Source: Zantedeschia hybrid cultivar (taxonomy: Eukaryota; Streptophyta; Magnoliopsida; Alismatales; Araceae). Taken from it: a stretch of 64,000 bases of DNA. The translations under genes and the position numbers were made by a program. Position 1 is the first letter of the stretch; each line of letters starts with the position of its first letter. The DNA is taken from assembly GCA_030544215.1 (NCBI GenBank), contig JARZZO010000013.1, forward strand, positions 29,247,229 to 29,311,228, written 5' to 3'. Below, piece by piece: positions 10,101 through 21,750 of the stretch. The notes beneath the pieces are model-generated. The model was not told the DNA's origin. It saw only the letters and a list, made by a program, of their open reading frames with translations, and did no database searches.

Positions 10101-11552
10101 ATGGGGGCTTCAATTAATGTCTTGCCTCTAAAGACCCTTGAACTATATGGTGTACCTAAGGAAAAATGGTTGCCTAGCCCCATTTCTGTTATAGCATATG
10201 ATAACTCCACCCGTTCCCCTCTGAGAATGGTCTATTTAAAAGTAGAGTTAGGCCCTGTATGTCATGCCGAGGTCGAATTTCACATCTTGGAAATCGATCC
10301 TTCCTTGAAGGCTATTTTGGGTCGTCCTTATATTAAAACCCTTGAGGTGATTCCTTCTACGAATCATCAGTGCCTTAAATTTCCCTACAAAGGACAAATC
10401 ATTAAAGTTACGAGCATGCCAATCTTTGCTACTGCTCACTCCTTGAAGATCAAGCCAACTCCTTCACCTGGCCGACAACCTTTTATGTCGGTATTACAGG
10501 TCTACCGTCCGGTGGCTGATCCTTTAAAGGCCGCCACTCTTGCTCCTTACCCACTGGATGCCATAAAGTGGGAGAAGTGCATGAGTATCCCTGGATGGAA
10601 AATAATGATGAAGGGTGGTTATCAGCCTAGAAAGGGCCTAGGCACGCAATTACAAAGCAGAACCACACCCCTCAAGGACAACCGAAGGACACCTATAAAT
10701 GGCCTGGGCTATAGGCCAAGAAAAGTGGGGCACAACATTATTCAGTAGGAAGAAAATGAAGACGGACAAAAAGTCTGGGAAACAATGTCTATACCGTACA
10801 AAGAAGGTCGGGACCCTTTAACATGGATCTTATACACACATTTCGTCAAGGGACCCGTGAACAGTCATGATAACACAGTGGTCATCACTTCCTGTTTTGA
10901 TCTCTATGACATATATGGAAGAGACCTGGCCAGACATTGTTCAGAATTGTTGACGTACCAATCCTTAGAGGCTCTGCGGCTAATGAAAAGGAGGAAGTTC
11001 CAAGATCTTGAGTGTGAATGGTACCGATGGTTTGACTTAAGGGATCTGTACATTGCATTAAACATACTATTTCTTGATCCCTCAGAACCAAAGTGGCCGC
11101 CACAAATAGATGACTTGATTGAAGGGCCCGGTGCCATTTTTGACAAAAGAATTCTGCTGTATGAGGAAACAGATGAAGGGGAGCCAAATGACCCCTATGA
11201 AGCTGGTTATACCACGGATATTCTTTGAAGGGGGACTTATCCCTCTTACATTTTCACACTCCATAGCTTATTCCGCACTCTGCTTCTGACCCCGATTTGG
11301 TCGCGGGTCATCACTGAAGATATTCCACAGACTCCGCCCATCATGATCACCCTGTCCCCACGGGACTTTATCCCTCAACCTCCTCTCGATCTAGAGAGGA
11401 TTTATGATTTAATCTGGGACATACTACTATATGATCCCCCCAATCCTTTGGCCTTGGAGCCGCTTCCTCCATCCCATTCTCCTCCTATTCATCTACAGTC
11501 TTGTTTTATGATTAATTCATCTTTTCTCCAGAAAAAAATACCAATTTGGTAA
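10101..11552 (+). pseudogene. Protease, G-patch and unknown domain of element C (broken)
   Basis: Homologous to 1025-2480 of element A. Starts at the GASINVLP part of the protease motif, directly after A's LTR. The G-patch (GGYQPRKGLGTQLQ) lies near 10613-10660. In-frame stops occur at 10746-10748 and 11226-11228, giving fragments 10101-10748, 10785-11228 and 11343-11552. The last fragment again ends in the -1 overlap with pol. Left half missing because of the nested insertion. Confidence 0.85.
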
Positions 11553-14500
11553 CAAATTTCTCTCATATCCTTGTTGAGAAAACTTCCTACTTGTCCGATT
11601 GTACCCCATCGCGTGGGTCATTCGGTCAAGATTCTCTTCTAGACTTACTCTGCCCCTCTTCTCGGGAGGATTCTCCTGTATTTCCACACGTATCCTATAA
11701 TTTTCATTCTTCTTCGTCCTCATTAGGTCAGGATAGGGAGTCTAGTGAAGTTAGGGAGTCTAGCGAAGTTAGGGAGTCTAGTTCTTGGCAGGTTAGTCAA
11801 GTTAGGAAGTCTAGAAAATCTAAGGGTAAACAAATTCCAGATAGATACCTCCAGGAATTAGCATTTAAATGCCTTTCCTGCTCTATGATCCCTCAGCTAT
11901 TAGAGAATCCTATTCAGATGCCAGAAGATTGTGTAGATGATGAGTCAGTTAATGATGGATATGGAGTGTATGAATTGATACACGAAAAATACCCCATTGT
12001 TGAAGATGAGGAAGATGACGAGGACGCGGCTGAGGCATATGCCAGTGGAGTAAAAAGATTCGATAAACCCTTAGCTGCCGTAGAAGAGCCCACCAAAGAG
12101 ATCAATCTAGGGACTGAAGACAAACCTAAGGTTGTCCTTGTTAGCAAAAATCTATCTGAAATGGATGAGAAGGCAATGGTACAAGTTCTTAAGGATTATA
12201 AGGATACTTTCGCCTGGAGTTATGAAGATATGCCGGGGTTAGACTCATCACTAATAGAATATAGGTTGACATTAAAGGATGGAACTAACCCGGTTAAATA
12301 GAAGTTAAGGCGATTCCACCTACAAATGGCCTTGAAGATAAAGGAAGAGGTTGATAAGTTACATAAAGCCAAATTCATTAGAGTTGTCCTCTATCTGCAA
12401 TGGGTGGCCAACATAGTCCCGGTTATGAAGAAAGATGGGAAGGTCATGTGGATGCATATAGACTTGGAAGTTTATGTGGATGACTTGTTGGTGAAATCTA
12501 AGACTAAGGCTGAGCATGCCAAAGTTTTGGCAAGAGTATTAAAAAGATCAAGAGAATATCAGTTAAAGATGAATCCTAAGAAATGTGTATTCGGGGTATC
12601 ATCAGGGAAATTACTTGAATTCATTATCAGTAAACGGAGAATTGAGATCAATTCTAACAAGGCAAAGGCTATTAGAGAAATGCCACCTCCCAAAAACTTG
12701 AAAGAGTTAAGATGATTGATCGGGAGGTTGCAATTTATTTGCCGTTTTGTCTCCCAGCACTCACAAAGGTGTAAGCCGTTCTACGAGCTTACCAAGCCGG
12801 GAGTCAAATTCAATTGGGACGATAAGTGTCAGGAGGCATTTGTGGATTGAAGAATTATTTGGCAAGTCCTCCTGCTTTGAGACCACCATCTCCGGGCAAA
12901 CTATTGATACTATATATTTCTATCCTGGATGATGTGGTGGGGGCTGTCCTGGCACAAGAGGATGAAGAAGGAAAGGAGAGGGCAGCCTACTATCTCTCTA
13001 AACTTCTCAACCCCGCTGAACAGAGATACACAGCGATGGAGAAAACATGTGCAGCACTTGTATGGGTGGTTCAGAAATTGAAGCATTACTTTCTAACCCA
13101 TGAAGTTCATCTCATCACTATGATGAATCCGATCAAGTTTCTCCTTAAGAAATCTGTCCTTACTGATAGGTTAGCACGTTGGCAAAACTTTTTATCTCAA
13201 TTTGATATCACTTACATTCAACAGAAAGTAATCAAAGGCTATGCCATAGTAGAACATCTCGCTCATCATCCCCTTCCTCGTTTTGATCCAGTCCGATCGG
13301 AGTTTCCGAATGAAGAACTGATGTCCATAGACCAAATCAAAGATGATATGTGGACTCTGCATTTTGACGGAGCTCTGAATTCCCATGGAAAGGGGATCGG
13401 CATTGTTCTGTTATCACCTGAAGGTGTCACCATTCTACAAACCTTTCAGCTTGACTTTCCAATCACTAACAATATAGTTGAATACGAGGCACTCCTTGCT
13501 GGCCTCGAGGATGCTCATCTCCATGGTGCCACCAAACTCAAAATTGTGGGTGATAGCTAATTGATTCTTCGCCAGGTGTTAACCAAATATCGAACTCTTG
13601 ATCCCAAGCTCATGTCTTATCAAGAACTCACTTCTGCTTATACAAAGCTCTTCACAAAATTGATCTTCATCCATATTCCTCGAAATCAAAATATTTTAGC
13701 TGACGTTCTAGCTTCACTCGCATCATCTCTCAATTTTCCAATCAGCAGACAATCTGAGTCGATCATCGTTCATAGGCGTCTTTCACCCGCCGTGAAAGAC
13801 CCTTCATTGCTTAAGACAAAGGAGAAGCTGCTGAAGAAGGTCAAAGATGGAAATATTGTGGAAAAGAGAGAGATTATATTAATGGAGCTGTTAGAAGAGA
13901 TGAATGATGAACAGAAATCATGGTACTACAAAATTGCTAAATATTGTGAAGATCAATCATATCTTGAAGAAGCCACAGCTGAAGAGAAAAGGACTATCAG
14001 GAGAGTTGCTCAGAGATACACCCTAGTTGGGGGAGCACTATATAAAAGAGGTTTTAATGGAGTTCTTCTAAGATGTTTAGACGAGGATGAGCTTCAGAAG
14101 ATTATGGAAGGAGCTCATGCTGGAGTTTGTGGTGGCCATGTTAATGGACGGATGTTAGCAAAGAAGATCCTTAGACAAAGATTCTATTGGCCAACCTTGG
14201 AAGAAGATTGTGTAGGATATGTCCGTAGGTGTGCCAAGTGTCAACTTCACGCCGATAAGATCCATTCTCCGGCATCTTCACTCCATCATGTTTCCTCCCC
14301 ATGGCCTTTCTCCATGTAGGCTTTCGATGTCATTGGACCCCTTGGCAATCTTGATTCTGGCATTAAGTAGAAGTCCTTTATCCTCACGGCAACGGAATAC
14401 TTTACTAAGTGGGCGGAAGCTGAAGTGTATACGGAAGTCAAAGCATCAACTGTCTGCAAGTTCATCATGAAGAACATTATCACAAGATTTGGAGTTCCAA

Positions 14501-15180
14501 GTATCATCGTCACCGACAATGGACTGCAGTTCGTGTCACAAGAACTGAAAGACCTCTGCAACAGGTACAAAATTGCATTGCATCATTCATCCCCTTATTA
14601 TCCGCAAGGCAATGACCAAGCATAGGCAACTAACAAGACTTTGATAAAAATCATCAAAAAGACGTGCAAGTCTAATAAATTCACAGTCTGGTCAGAAAAA
14701 ATTGATTGAGGCTCTATAGGCCTACCGAACTTCAATCCGTACGCCCACCAGGCAAACTCCTTATTCCTTAACATTTGGAATGGAGGCGGTAGTTACATAT
14801 GAGATCCTCATACCGTCATTAAGAGTACAATTGAATAAGAATTTTCTATTGAAGAACACCGTTCATCACTCCTTGCTCAATTGGAACTCTTAGACGAGAA
14901 AAGATGGTCAGCTGCTAATCATGCAAGAGTATATCAAAATAGATTAGCATGTTTTTATCAAAAGAAAGTCATCGAACGTAAGTTCAAAGTTGGTGAAATG
15001 GTCGTCAAAATAATCTTTGTAAAACCTGGTGGTCCGCGTTCTAAGCTCCAACCCAATTGGAAAGGACCTTATGTTGTATCACATGCTTTTCCTGGTAACG
15101 CTTACCGTCTAGTTACTACAGAAGGGCAAGAGTTAACTCACCCTTGGAGCGGTTTGTATCTAAAGAAATACTACCCTTAG
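11546..15180 (+). pseudogene. pol of element C (RT deletion, many stops)
   Basis: Aligned along its length to A's pol. An internal deletion near 12446 joins the start of RT to the YVDD region, losing about 280 bp relative to A (about 3343-3625). Stops at 12299-12301, 12713-12715, 13558-13560, 14317-14319 and 14368-14370, and frame breaks near 12840, 14700 and 14840. RNase H (about 12890-13080), second RNase H (about 13350-13740), integrase zinc finger (about 14110-14245) and core (about 14500-14640) are recognisable. Most stops fit C-to-T or G-to-A changes at CAG, CAA or TGG. Not functional. Confidence 0.9.
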
Positions 15181-16785
15181 GTTTAAGAGTCGATCAGCAT
15201 GGTGCAAAGACCAGTGAAATCAGAAAATTTAAAAACTCAAACTCCCTTATCAGTCTGGATAATTTAATTCAAACACATTATTACACATACTGACATATTT
15301 GATTCGCGAATAACAAAAGATGTGAAGTCCAAAGGAATACAGAAAGCTTGATTAAAGGTGTAAAGTACAAATCATTCTTTTTAAACAAAAATTCTATTTT
15401 GACACTCGGCCCACGATGTCGGAATGAGGTTTAAAATAGACTACCAAGAATACCCGCCATCTTAGTAGGGGGCTGTCATAAAAAAAAAAGGGAGATCCGT
15501 CCCATGAAAAGAAAAAGAAAAAGAAAAGCAAAAGGCAAAAGCCAAATGTTAAATCAAAAGGCCATTACACTACAAACGTTACATCAAGGCCATGAAGTGA
15601 AATAAAAGCGAATGCAAGGTTGATAAATACCTCGGAAAGAAAGTGACCGAACCCCAACAGATATTAGGGTAAGAAAGGAACATCTTTTTTGGTCTCCGGA
15701 ACCTTCTCGTAAGCTTTCTAAACTAATTCTTCCTTTCTTTCTGAAGAGGTGTACTCCAAGTTTAAGGAACGACCTAGATTGACTAAAAATCAAATCATCA
15801 AATGGGATCACGAATGGAGACACAAGTTCAAGTACGATGGGTCTAAGTTAGATTATTGAATAACACTTTGGAAATTAAGTTAATTGATGAATATGTTCTT
15901 TTGATCTGAGTACCATGCTGGTCTTTTAGTTTACACATTAATCCCATAATCCAAAAAAAAAAGAAAAAAAAGTACATATCTTAAAATCCAAAAATACATA
16001 TTTCAAAATCCAAAAAAATACATATTTCAAAATCCAAAAAAAAATACATATCGCAAAATCCAAAAAAAATACATATTTCAAAATCCAAAAAAATACATAT
16101 TTCAAAATCCAAAAAAATACATATTTCAAAATCCAAAAAAAATACATATCTCAAAATCCAAAAATACATATTTAAAAATCCAAAAAAATACATATCTCAA
16201 AATTCAAAAATACATATTTCAAAATCCAAAAAAAAAATTACATATCTCAAAATCCAAAAAAAAATACATATTTCAAAATCCAAAAAAATACACATCTCAA
16301 AATCCAAAAAAAGTACATAGTCCAAAATCAAAAAAATTATATATCTTAAAATTAAAAAAATAGACATGTCAAAATCCAAAAAAAATATACATGTTTCAAA
16401 ATCCAAACAAAATGAATATTTTAAAAATAAAAAATATTTCAATTAGCATCTGCTTGTAACATTTGGTATGCTTCATTCCTTTATTTTCAGCGAGCATTTG
16501 CATGCTTGTATGTTGCATCTTACTCCGTTATTTTCTTCAGTTCAATTATTATTACCTTTGTTAATAAAGGCTATGCTCCTTGACCCTTCTACCAAGAAAA
16601 AGATCAACTAATCGGTTACTTAACTGGGCAAGGGGCTAAGCCTAAATAGATACTTAACATGTTTGTTAAGTAATGTACAGGACACAGGTCAAACACATGA
16701 GACACAAAGCTGAAGGCAAAATTTCATATATATATCAAAGGTGTTTTTGCACAAGAGTCACAAAAGAAAAATACATAAGCAACCC
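15181..16785 (+). other. 3' UTR of element C up to the antisense PMD gene
   Basis: Matches A's 3' UTR from 6357 to about 7790, including the purine run (15477-15494) and the minisatellite. From about 16690 it leaves the A sequence and runs to the end of the antisense PMD gene. No other feature seen. Confidence 0.7.
15950..16440 (+). repeat. A-rich minisatellite in the 3' UTR of C
   Basis: About twenty units of CAAAATCCAAAAAAATACATATTT type, period 20-25 bp. Reverse-strand ORFs rich in Phe, Ile, Tyr and Asp are read-through of this repeat and are not genes. It occupies the same place as the array at 7118-7545 in A, with a different unit. Confidence 0.88.
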
Positions 16786-17703
16786 TCAGGGCTGACTCTC
16801 CCCGGCGCCCTCATATTGGCTCATCGCTTCATCAGGCCCCTCTGGCCCACGAGTCGGAGGCGGTGGCGGTCCCATAGCGCTCGGCCCTGCTTGGCCAGAA
16901 GATATGGCAATGCTGGCCGTAAAAGCGCTCGCTGCTGCGCACGCTGGTACCTTGCCTCGATACTCTGGCGCTCGTACTCCGCTACCGAGAGTCGGCCCTG
17001 GAGACTCTCCATCTGAGCCCGATCTCGGTCCCTCTCCTCGGTCAAAATCTCCAAGCGAACCTGGAGTCGTGCAACGTCACCGGTGGAGAGGCACGCCACC
17101 TGAGCCTCTAACTCGGCAATGCGAGCGGCTGAAGCTTCAGCTTCTGCCAACTCTGTATCCCTCTGCTCGAGAGCCTGCTGAAGCTCATGAACCTACAACA
17201 GGAATTCTCACAATCAGATCAATCAATTCAAGTTCAAACAAATACGTTATGTAAGGGTTGAAGACTTACTCGGGCCGTTGCATCCTCCTCAGCCTGGGAG
17301 GCCCGGCGGATGGCAGAAGCAAGCTGATCTCGAAGGTCAGCCAGGACAGCCTCATGAACTGCAGACGGCGCCAAGGATGATGAGGCTCCATAAGTAAGGG
17401 GAGCCGCCTGGTGTAGACACGCTAATTTTGACATCATTTTGAGTAAATTTCATATCATATAATAATGCCTCAAAATGGTCTGATATTTAATCATTGGTTA
17501 ATTTTTATTAATCTTTCTGAATTGATTATCTAAATAGTATCGGGTCAGACAGACATAATTTAAGTTAATTAATTAAATTGATTTTGACTCAAATTTTAAT
17601 CTTTCTGAATTGATTATCTAAATAGTATCGAGTCAGACAGACATAATTTAAGTTAATTAATTAAATTGATTTTAACTCAAATTTTAATCAAAAATGAAGA
17701 AGT

Positions 17704-17916
17704 CTAAAAGACGTCGACATGTATAAACGTAATTTAGACTTTATTCTTATTTGTGATTTTTAAATTTGAATTTTAATTAATTGATTAATTAGCTAAAAGA
17801 CGTCTTTCAGGCATAACGCTATTTAGGTCTCCTAGGCTGATTCTGTCTCTTTTTCTGGATGTTTATCCTTATCTTAATTAGTTTAAAAGACGTCTCCCAT
17901 AGGCGACGCGTTTTAG
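17704..17916 (+). repeat. Three 34-bp dyad motifs in U3 of the solo LTR
   Basis: Copies at 17704-17737, 17793-17826 and 17883-17916, spaced 89 and 90 bp. Left arms read CTAAAAGACGTC-like; right arms are partly decayed (AACGTAATTTAG, AACGCTATTTAG). Spacers are all 10 nt and differ in sequence. Confidence 0.8.
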
Positions 17917-18020
17917 ATAATTACATATAATGATGAATTAATCTGTGTTTATTTGTTTGTTGATTGGATTAACTTCAAATTCCTCCATGTTAATCTGATC
18001 ATAACCGCAGATGTAAAGCC

Positions 18021-18028
18021 TATAAATA
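18021..18028 (+). promoter_or_regulatory. LTR TATA box (solo LTR 17412)
   Basis: TATAAATA after AAAGCC, 105 bp beyond the last dyad motif. Confidence 0.65.
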
Positions 18029-18587
18029 CATAACCCCTGAGTCATTGAAAAGTTAGTGATAATGATTGAGAGTGGTAATTCTTGAAAGATTAGCGATAAT
18101 TCTGAGTGATCCAAGAAGAAGACAACATCCAGACACTGAAGGATCGAAGTGATGCTTTCAGGAGTTCTTCGTCCATTCTTCGTGCTTTCAAGATCCTTTC
18201 AAGACCAAGGCTTTTTAGGGGCCATTCAACTTAGTTCTCCTATTTTCATCATATTGATTTCATTATAATATTAGTTAAAAATCTCATTCATTACATCACT
18301 CCATGCAACACACACTCACTAGCATTCTTTTTCAATTCATATTCTAAGGGGTTTTAAAGACCATCAAACAAGTGAGTTTATCTGTCTAGTTGCATGATTA
18401 AAATTCCTACTAGAATAGATACTACACCTATTTGAATTCTCATTGTTCCTTCTTTCTTTTCATTTTCTTACAAGGTACAAAAGGAGAACAAGAGGAGGGA
18501 GTCAATAGCGAACAACAAGGAATCTGGATGATCCTCAAAGCCCAATAAGCAGCCAAAACAAGAACAAAGATAGAAAGGGCTCTCTTT

Positions 18588-18603
18588 CTTCAGCCGGCTG
18601 AAG
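18588..18603 (+). promoter_or_regulatory. Conserved 16-bp palindrome in the LTR transcribed part
   Basis: CTTCAGCCGGCTGAAG, a perfect palindrome. The same or an extended palindrome lies in the LTRs at 30940-30957 (18 bp) and 46653-46668, and a shortened one at 9909-9920. It lies downstream of the TATA box, so it would be in the RNA, and could form a hairpin or a dimer contact. Confidence 0.6.
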
Positions 18604-20588
18604 AAGGGGAATCAAGGACTCGAACATTTCCCACATCCAAACAGGTAGGCGATCAAACTCTTCCTTTTGGAATTTTTTAGTTAAAAGTTTCTGGCGATCA
18701 CATTCACTTAGTTTCTTTTTAATAGGTTTATTTTTCACATAAACAACATAATTTTTCATAATAATCACACACCTAATTTGAGCACTCACACCTGGGTGTA
18801 GACAGCTCGCTGCACCAAAAGACAACCGTCAGTGGCTAATTGTCAAAACAAATTAATTAATTAAAACACTCATTCATAAACATGCATACATACCAAGTCA
18901 AAAAGTTCCTTCTGAACCTGTTCTAGCTAGGCCTCCCCATCATGTAGGCGGGCCCAGAGGTCGATGATGACAGCATCTCGTGCATCCTGCATACTATGCA
19001 TACACACATTCATTCACAAATATATATTAAGATAATAATAAAATGAAAGATGCATAAATCATACTTACATCAAGTGGTCGGAGGAGCCGCAATTGATTGG
19101 CGTAGTGGACCCGATATTGCTGGAGATAGGCAGTGCTATCCTCAGTATCAGACTCCACTCGCACCTCCCGGCAGTGCTAGTCCTCGTACTACTCCGGAAA
19201 CTTGGCACGCCAATCTGTAAGGGATTGTTTTCCCCTCATGCTCCTCCCAATGCCCTCCGGGACCTCCTCGTCCACCTACTCCTGGTGGAGGCCCAATGTC
19301 CTCATCACTAGGCGGAGGCGGAGCGGCTCGATCTCGTTTAGGCAGTGGAGCCACATCTACCGACCGAACCGTCTCCCACCAGCCGTCACCCACGGCCGGC
19401 CCTCCTCGCCCATGCCCAGGTACGGGCGTCAGATCACCTGCATACAGGTTATATGCATTCATATAAATAAATTGTATTTAATAAATGAAAGATTGCATTT
19501 AATAAACAAAATTGAACTAATTAAACAACTTACCAGAAGCTCCGAATAATCAAGGAACTGAGGGTGAAGGGCCGTCAGCTGATGGTGCTGTGGGGCCGTA
19601 TCTACGATTGGCTGGCAACGGCGAGCCAATGGGACAGCGTCAGGCCTCACGATCCTCGCTCGGCCGAGCAGGAAGTAATGGTAGCTCCACACCTGCATAC
19701 ATGAACGTATAAGTTAGAAAAGCATCATATCATTGCATTTCATATCATAAACAAATAATAAAATGACTTAATACCTGAAGAAACAGCGAAAAGCCACTGA
19801 TGGTGGTCTCGCGGTCCGGCGTGACCGCAGAGAGATCGGCAAAGAGGTGGGCCAAGAGGGCCTCACCCCAGGCATACTCATGGAGGTGGTCGAGGTCGTC
19901 TAACAAATAAAGAAACCTATAATGGATATGGTCGCCCTTCGTACCGAAGAGCAACCGACCAAAAAAAAAACTAAAAAGACCCTCAACTGCCTATCTACCT
20001 CCTCCTCCTGACTCGGATCACTACAGTAGACAGAGGAGGAGGACTCTGCTAACCTATCTCTGAACTCCTCTCGAGTCTCATCAGACTGACACCGGGGCTC
20101 TGCTAAACCTAGAGCGGCCTCTACCTCAACTTTAGGGACCGTCCTAGACTCCATGTCTAAACTAGATACCTCTATACCTAATAGGGCCTCTGCCAACCCT
20201 CGGTAATCGGGGTAGGTCACCCCACTCACCGGCCTACCATCTACTCTGAGGCCAGTGATCTTGGCCACGTCCTCTAAGGTTGGGACCATGTGGCCACAGG
20301 GCATTAGGAAAGCCTTGCTTTCCACATGCCCCCTCTCCCGCAGCGCCTGCAGGAGGACTAAATCAAGCCAAAATGGCTCGATCTCTAGAATCTCCGCGAA
20401 CCCCATCTGGCGCAGGCGCGCCTTCTGGAAGTTCGAGAGTTCCCGGTATGCCCCTACCACCAGGTCCCATGAGATGCGAGCCCTCATCGTCCCCTGCAAA
20501 TAAAAACAAGAAGATTTCATCAGTTAATGGGCTTAATAAATCAATGAAATATTCATGTTTAAAAAGCGTTGAGCTATGTGGATGCTCA

Positions 20589-20722
20589 TTGAAAGGCGTC
20601 CACCCTCCTTGACGCCATTAGACCTATTTTCTACACTATTAAAAAATTGAATTTTGGATTAAATGGCGTCGGACCATGGCGACGCCTTTTAAAAGGCGTC
20701 ACCTGGTCTGGACGCCATTCAA
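20589..20722 (-). repeat. 34-bp dyad motifs in intron 1 of the PMD gene
   Basis: Copies at 20589-20622, 20659-20692 and 20689-20722. The second and third overlap by four bases (TTAA), giving GACGCC and GGCGTC back to back around TTTTAAAA. All spacers are 10 nt. They lie just inside the first intron of the antisense gene. Confidence 0.82.
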
Positions 20723-20999
20723 ACCCGATTCCGGGCTCTTCCAAAGAACCCCTTTCCTCCCTCTCTTTCTCATCCCATCCAAACCATAGAAGACTTACTA
20801 GGTGGAGGTCGCCCTCCCCTCCTTCTTCTTCTGCTATGGGCGCCAGGGGAGCTTCTTCCTCCTCAAAAAACGTCGCCACCGCCGCGAGATCGGCCAGCGC
20901 TTCTTCATGAGCTTCTTCCGTTGGAACCATCGCGAGGGAGGCCGTCCGCCGCCTCTTTGCTACGGCTTTAGCCTTGCGTGATCCTTCACCTTGTTCCAT

Positions 21000-21745
21000 C
21001 GCCGTGAGAGAAGAAGAGAACTCGAGAGAGAGAGTTTGAGAGTGAGAGAGATGAGGCTCGGGTGGAGAAGAGAATGAGAGGAAGAGAAGGAGAAGGCCGG
21101 CAATAGAGAGGCTGGCCGGAGTTGAGGAGGTCACCAGGGATCGCCGGAGAAGAAGAGTTGTCGCCGGAAAGGAAGAAGAAAGAGGGAGTTTTGGAAGAAT
21201 GAGGGTAGAAAGCTTGGGCTCGCGCGGCTTCTATTAGAGAAAGTTGAAACGCGTCGAGGTACAACGACGCCATTAAAGGCGTATAAACTGAGGCGGCAAG
21301 GCAGGGGTTTGAAATTGAGCAAAAGGCATCTTCACAGAGCGACACATTTCAGTTTAAACCATCAATTCTGGTCAGAGCCATACAAGGCATGATGATTAAA
21401 CGCGTCTAGGCCTAACGACGCATTTCAATAGATTAATCACAAAATTAATGGTAGAATTTTGGAGAAAAGTAAGAGAGAGAATTGAAAGGCGTCTACACAT
21501 GTGGACGCGTTTTAATCATAATTCGAGATTTTAAGGATTAATTTTTTATTTTGGAAAAAGATTTTTCGTCTAATGGCGTCCACTCATGTGAATGCGGTTT
21601 AAGCATAAATGGGATTTTCAGGATTAATCTCTGATTTTTTTGGAAAAGGATTTTTGGTTGAATGGCGTCTAGTCATATGAACGCGTTTTAAGTATAATTC
21701 AGGAAATTAAGGATTAATCTTTGATTTTTGAAAAAATGAATTATG
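21000..21745 (-). promoter_or_regulatory. 5' region of the antisense PMD gene with dyad motifs
   Basis: Upstream of the ATG at 20999 on the minus strand is a CT-rich leader (about 21000-21190), then dyad motifs at about 21244, 21325, 21399, 21482, 21568 and 21658. The clearest are 21482 (GAAAGGCGTC ... GACGCGTTTT) and 21658. A further copy continues at 24110 beyond the inserted LTR. The layout of dyads followed by a GCGAGCC..CCCTCATTCT segment and a CT-rich leader resembles part of the LTR at 25038 (about 25357-25460). Promoter status is inferred from position. Confidence 0.6.
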
Positions 21746-21750
21746 GTTGA

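Larger units (their letters stand above)
17412..18790 (+). mobile_element. Solo LTR (Tat family 1) inside PMD exon 6
   Basis: 1379 bp from TGTAGACACGC to GAGCACTCACA. Exact 5-bp duplication CCTGG at 17407-17411 and 18791-18795. Removing the LTR and one CCTGG restores an open reading frame in exon 6 of the antisense gene. Contains three dyad motifs (17704, 17793, 17883), a TATA box at 18021, an internal duplication in early U3 (about 17505-17685), and the conserved palindrome at 18588. Confidence 0.95.
16821..20999 (-). pseudogene. Antisense plant mobile domain (PMD) gene of element C, seven exons
   Basis: Exons by splice signals, in coding order: 20999-20799, 20493-19775, 19692-19534, 19437-19069, 18986-18894, 18809-18796 joined to 17411-17270 across a solo LTR, and 17192-16821. 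Introns have GT..AG ends (for example GTAAGT donors) and all join in phase 0. Exon 1 begins at an ATG (MEQGEGSRKAKAVAKRRRT), basic then acidic. Exons 2-4 hold the PMD: PFWLDLVLLQALRERG, FLMPCGHMVPTLEDVAKITG and YAWGEALLAHLFADLS. The last exon is a predicted coiled coil. Breaks: one base lost in a T-run of exon 2 (plus strand near 19960), five stops in exon 4, one in exon 5, and the LTR in exon 6. PMD proteins occur in plant transposons and in host MAIN/MAIL1 silencing factors. Role here unknown. Confidence 0.82.

Noticed and set aside
7236..16442. Lys/Asn-rich and Phe/Ile-rich ORFs at 7236-7568 and 15938-16442
   Set aside because: Translations of A-rich minisatellites.
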